Shown: positions 61,494-64,000 of the stretch, piece after piece | How the letters are laid out: each line of letters starts with the position of its first letter | Position numbering within the stretch: position 1 is the stretch's first letter | Assembly: GCF_001605885.1 (NCBI RefSeq) | Contig: NZ_LRPE01000012.1 | Location: 62,001-126,000, forward strand | DNA: 64,000 bases | Source of the DNA: Acinetobacter lactucae | GTDB taxonomy: Bacteria > Pseudomonadota > Gammaproteobacteria > Pseudomonadales > Moraxellaceae | Direction of reading: 5' to 3' | The notes under the pieces: generated by a model | Database searches by the model: none | What the model saw: the letters and a program-made list of their open reading frames with translations, nothing else | Told to the model about the DNA's origin: nothing | Program-made: the position numbers and the translations under genes

Positions 61494-62690
61494 TTATCTT
61501 TCTCGTAACGCTTCTTTGGCTTTATTAAATGGTTTAAGCAAGTAATCGAGTACCGTTTTTTGACCAGTACGAATATCTACTGTTGCCACCATACCCGGTG
61601 TAATACCAAAAGCCTTACCTTCTTTATTGTAAAGTTTGTCGGAATCAGTGCGGATATAAACACGATAATAGAATTGGTCTTGTTTCACTTCATCACGAAT
61701 CGTGTCTGGTGAAATAACCGTAACCTTACCTTTTAAACCACCATAAATTGAATAGTCATAGGCTGTGATCTTAACCAATGCTTCTTGGCCCGGACGAATA
61801 AAAGCAATGTCACGCGGCAAAATACGCGCTTCAATAAGCAGCTGTTCGTCAATCGGTACAATCGTCATCAATTTACCGTTTTGCGGAATCACACCACCAT
61901 GGGTAGTGACTGCAATTTCTTTTACAACACCACGTACCGGTGCTCTGAACACTGCACGATCTAAACTGTCGGTACGACCCAGTACAACTTGTTGTTGCGT
62001 TTCAATATCAGTATTGGCTTTTGATAACTCTTCACGAGCCTTAACATAATACTGGTTCTGCGCATCATTCATTTTGTTTCTAAGGTCATTGGCTTCACGA
62101 CGTAAACGTAAAACCTCGACCTCACTTGCTGCACCTTTAGCAACTAAAGGTTCAGTCATCGCCAATTCTTGTTGTACCAGTTGTAACGCTTGTTTTAAGC
62201 CAGCAATGGTCTGTTCTAAATCTGCACGACGAGACCGATATAGCGCTGTTTCTTCATGTACCAGCTTTGGTTCTTTCATCACAATTTCAGGAAAAACCAA
62301 AGGTGTACCATTTACTTCCGCACGTAAACGCGCTGCTGTTGCTTGAGCCGAGATCAGTAAAGATCTTGATTCACCGACATTTGATGCAAAACGGGTTGGA
62401 TCAAGCTGAGCAAGAATTTCGCCTTTTTGAACAATGTCACCTTCTTGTACATTCAGCTTGGTTAAGATACCGCCTTCTAAAGACTGGATGACCTGCTCTT
62501 TAGAAGATGGAATGACTTTACCTGTACCGGTCGAAACTTCTTCAAGTTTAAATACCCACGCCCAGATAAAGAAAATCACTAAGCCAATGCCCACAATCCA
62601 GATCACTAAACTGGCACGTGGTAAGGGTGGCTCACTATAAGATACATTCATTGAACGGGTGAGTTGTTGTTCTTGTTGTGGTTCGCTCAT
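61494..62690 (-). CDS. Type I secretion membrane-fusion protein (HlyD/LapC family)
   Basis: 398 residues: one N-terminal helix (SLVIWIVGIGLVIFFIWAWV), a lipoyl-like half-motif (EGDIVQKGEILAQLDP), a long coiled-coil (about 120-240) and a second half (AVFRAPVRGVVKEIAV), then the HlyD C terminus (GMVATVDIRTGQKTVLDYLL). It links the inner-membrane ABC exporter to the outer-membrane channel. Start overlaps the LapB-like stop by 4 bp. In Acinetobacter this pair exports large Bap/BLP-type adhesins. Confidence 0.9.
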   Translation of the reverse strand: MSEPQQEQQLTRSMNVSYSEPPLPRASLVIWIVGIGLVIFFIWAWVFKLEEVSTGTGKVIPSSKEQVIQSLEGGILTKLNVQEGDIVQKGEILAQLDPTRFASNVGESRSLLISAQATAARLRAEVNGTPLVFPEIVMKEPKLVHEETALYRSRRADLEQTIAGLKQALQLVQQELAMTEPLVAKGAASEVEVLRLRREANDLRNKMNDAQNQYYVKAREELSKANTDIETQQQVVLGRTDSLDRAVFRAPVRGVVKEIAVTTHGGVIPQNGKLMTIVPIDEQLLIEARILPRDIAFIRPGQEALVKITAYDYSIYGGLKGKVTVISPDTIRDEVKQDQFYYRVYIRTDSDKLYNKEGKAFGITPGMVATVDIRTGQKTVLDYLLKPFNKAKEALRER

Positions 62691-64000
62691 GAATTACCCC
62701 CTTGGCTCACTTGTTTTTGTTGGGCTGTTGATTGATTCAGGACCTGATCTCTTGGACCATCCATCACGATTTTGCCTTCATTCACGACAATAATACGGTC
62801 CACCAGTTCTAATACAGCGCGGCGGTGTGTTGCAACGACCAAAGTACGATGTGCCAGCCAACCTTTTAAATGATCAATCAGTTGTTTCTCTGCCACGTCA
62901 TCAATGGCTGCTGTCGGTTCGTCTAACAATAAAATGTTAGGTTGACGAATCAACAAACGAGCCAGTAACAATGCTTGTTTCTGACCACCAGAGAAACCAA
63001 CACCACCTTCTAAAATCAGGTGATCAAGCCCTTCTTTTTTCTCTTGAACAAAAGGTAGTGCACCCGTTACCACTAATGCACGAAGAATCTCTTCATCCGT
63101 TGCAAGCGGTGCGCCCAAAGTGAGGTTTTCACGAATCGTACCGTAGAAAAGATGCGCATTCTGGTTGAGTAAGCCCATATCACGGCGTACATCAGACGGA
63201 TCAATTAACGAAAGATCGAGACCATCTAAATGTACTGCGCCTTGAGTTGGAACTTGCATACCAGATAGAAGCTGAAGCAGCGTCGATTTACCCGCACCAT
63301 TACGCCCCAATATTGCAATTTTTTCACCAGCACGAATTTTTAAATGACGAATGGCCAAACTTGGTTTCGGGTCTTCTTCTCCATATTGGAACAAGACATT
63401 TTTTAGTTCATAGTCGCCATTTAAAACTGCCTTGTGTACCAGATGCGAACGGTCAGCCTGATCAATCGGACGCTGCATGAGCTCATCCAGGCTTTGTTTT
63501 GCAACTTTCGCTTGCTGTAAACGACCTAAAACACCTGTAATTTGGGCAATCGGCGCTAACATGCGTGAAGATAAAATAGAACAGGCCACTAATGCACCTG
63601 TGGTCATTTCACCTTCCATCACAGCAAAACATCCAACCAAAACCACAATTGCATAAGTTAAACCTTGCAGCATTTGAGTCCATGCCATTAAGGTTCCGAC
63701 AATTTTACGCTGTCTCATCCCGATATCGGCTGAAACTTCATTCATGTGGTTCCACTGGTTTTGGAAACGTGACTCAGCACGTAATAGCTTGATGTCTTCA
63801 ATACCCTGCACCGCTTCAACAAGAATTGCATTACGGATTGAAGATTCTCTCATACCCTCTTGTGCAAGTTGTGCCAGTTTCTTCTGTACTAAAATACCCG
63901 GCAAAATCATGAGCGGCACAACCAGCAACATCACCCAAAATAAATTTCCGCCAATAATCGCAAAAATGATCAGGAACAGGAAAAAGAATGGGAAATCGGC
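62687..64000 (-). CDS. Type I secretion ABC transporter (LapB-like), 5' part outside window
   Basis: The frame is open to the right edge (438 codons visible), so the gene is cut. The visible part has the ends of the membrane domain (FFFLFLIIFAIIGGNLFWVM at the edge), then an ATPase: Walker A GRNGAGKSTLLQ, signature FSGGQKQALLLARL, Walker B ILLLDEPTAAID and a later histidine in VVATHRRAV. Exports a proteinaceous substrate with the HlyD protein; the N-terminal peptidase-like domain expected of LapB is not in view. Confidence 0.9.
   Translation of the reverse strand, partial: ADFPFFFLFLIIFAIIGGNLFWVMLLVVPLMILPGILVQKKLAQLAQEGMRESSIRNAILVEAVQGIEDIKLLRAESRFQNQWNHMNEVSADIGMRQRKIVGTLMAWTQMLQGLTYAIVVLVGCFAVMEGEMTTGALVACSILSSRMLAPIAQITGVLGRLQQAKVAKQSLDELMQRPIDQADRSHLVHKAVLNGDYELKNVLFQYGEEDPKPSLAIRHLKIRAGEKIAILGRNGAGKSTLLQLLSGMQVPTQGAVHLDGLDLSLIDPSDVRRDMGLLNQNAHLFYGTIRENLTLGAPLATDEEILRALVVTGALPFVQEKKEGLDHLILEGGVGFSGGQKQALLLARLLIRQPNILLLDEPTAAIDDVAEKQLIDHLKGWLAHRTLVVATHRRAVLELVDRIIVVNEGKIVMDGPRDQVLNQSTAQQKQVSQGGNS

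Overview
The window reads as chromosomal DNA of an Acinetobacter, most likely of the A. calcoaceticus-baumannii complex. This rests on low GC, the mutS-fdxA neighbourhood, AAHS-type MFS permeases, TetR and LysR regulators beside catabolic genes, and a LapBC-type secretion pair. No rRNA, tRNA, CRISPR array or insertion sequence was found.

Layout. 1-3200 (minus) is a guanidine-utilisation operon: biotin-dependent carboxylase (cut by the left edge) and two DUF1989 proteins, behind a guanidine-I riboswitch and a sigma-54 promoter. 3263-7310 holds a zinc alcohol dehydrogenase, a 3-hydroxyacyl-CoA dehydrogenase-like enzyme, a YddG-like exporter and an SRPBCC protein. 7362-10464 is an accessory island: a TetR gene behind a long structured leader, then a reverse transcriptase preceded by two near-identical 127-bp structured repeats. 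10492-19475 has a ClC-family transporter and a 5-oxoprolinase operon (PxpA, fused PxpB-PxpC, DUF1445, NRAMP-like carrier, biotin carboxylase-BCCP) with a LysR regulator. 19567-23077 is a copper-type MNIO/bufferin locus with its own ECF sigma and zinc-finger anti-sigma. 23205-35062 is mixed: DUF4424, unknown small proteins, an AAHS permease with an esterase, a CorA operon, and a serine hydrolase with a porin.

35325-36460 and 51306-52440 are two close copies of the TetR-plus-structured-leader module first seen at 7362-8479. Between them lie an HD protein, an MBL hydrolase, a TetR-controlled isomerase/hydrolase operon, a PAP2 phosphatase, an EAL phosphodiesterase, DUF1826, a MerR-TipAS regulator, an SCPU protein, DUF2147 and a second AAHS permease. 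53521-64000 is core-like: mutS, GNAT, fdxA, an M15 lipoprotein, O-methyltransferase, UspA, acyltransferase, YigZ, and a LapC/LapB type I secretion pair running off the right edge.

Most unusual are (i) the three modules, whose minus-strand leaders keep the same promoter (TTGAC, 17 bp, TATCCT) and fold while the stem arms have changed in a compensatory way; and (ii) the reverse transcriptase with duplicated GC-rich hairpin repeats that differ only by one trinucleotide in a hairpin loop. Both look like RNA-based systems, possibly immunity or anti-phage in nature; that role is inference.
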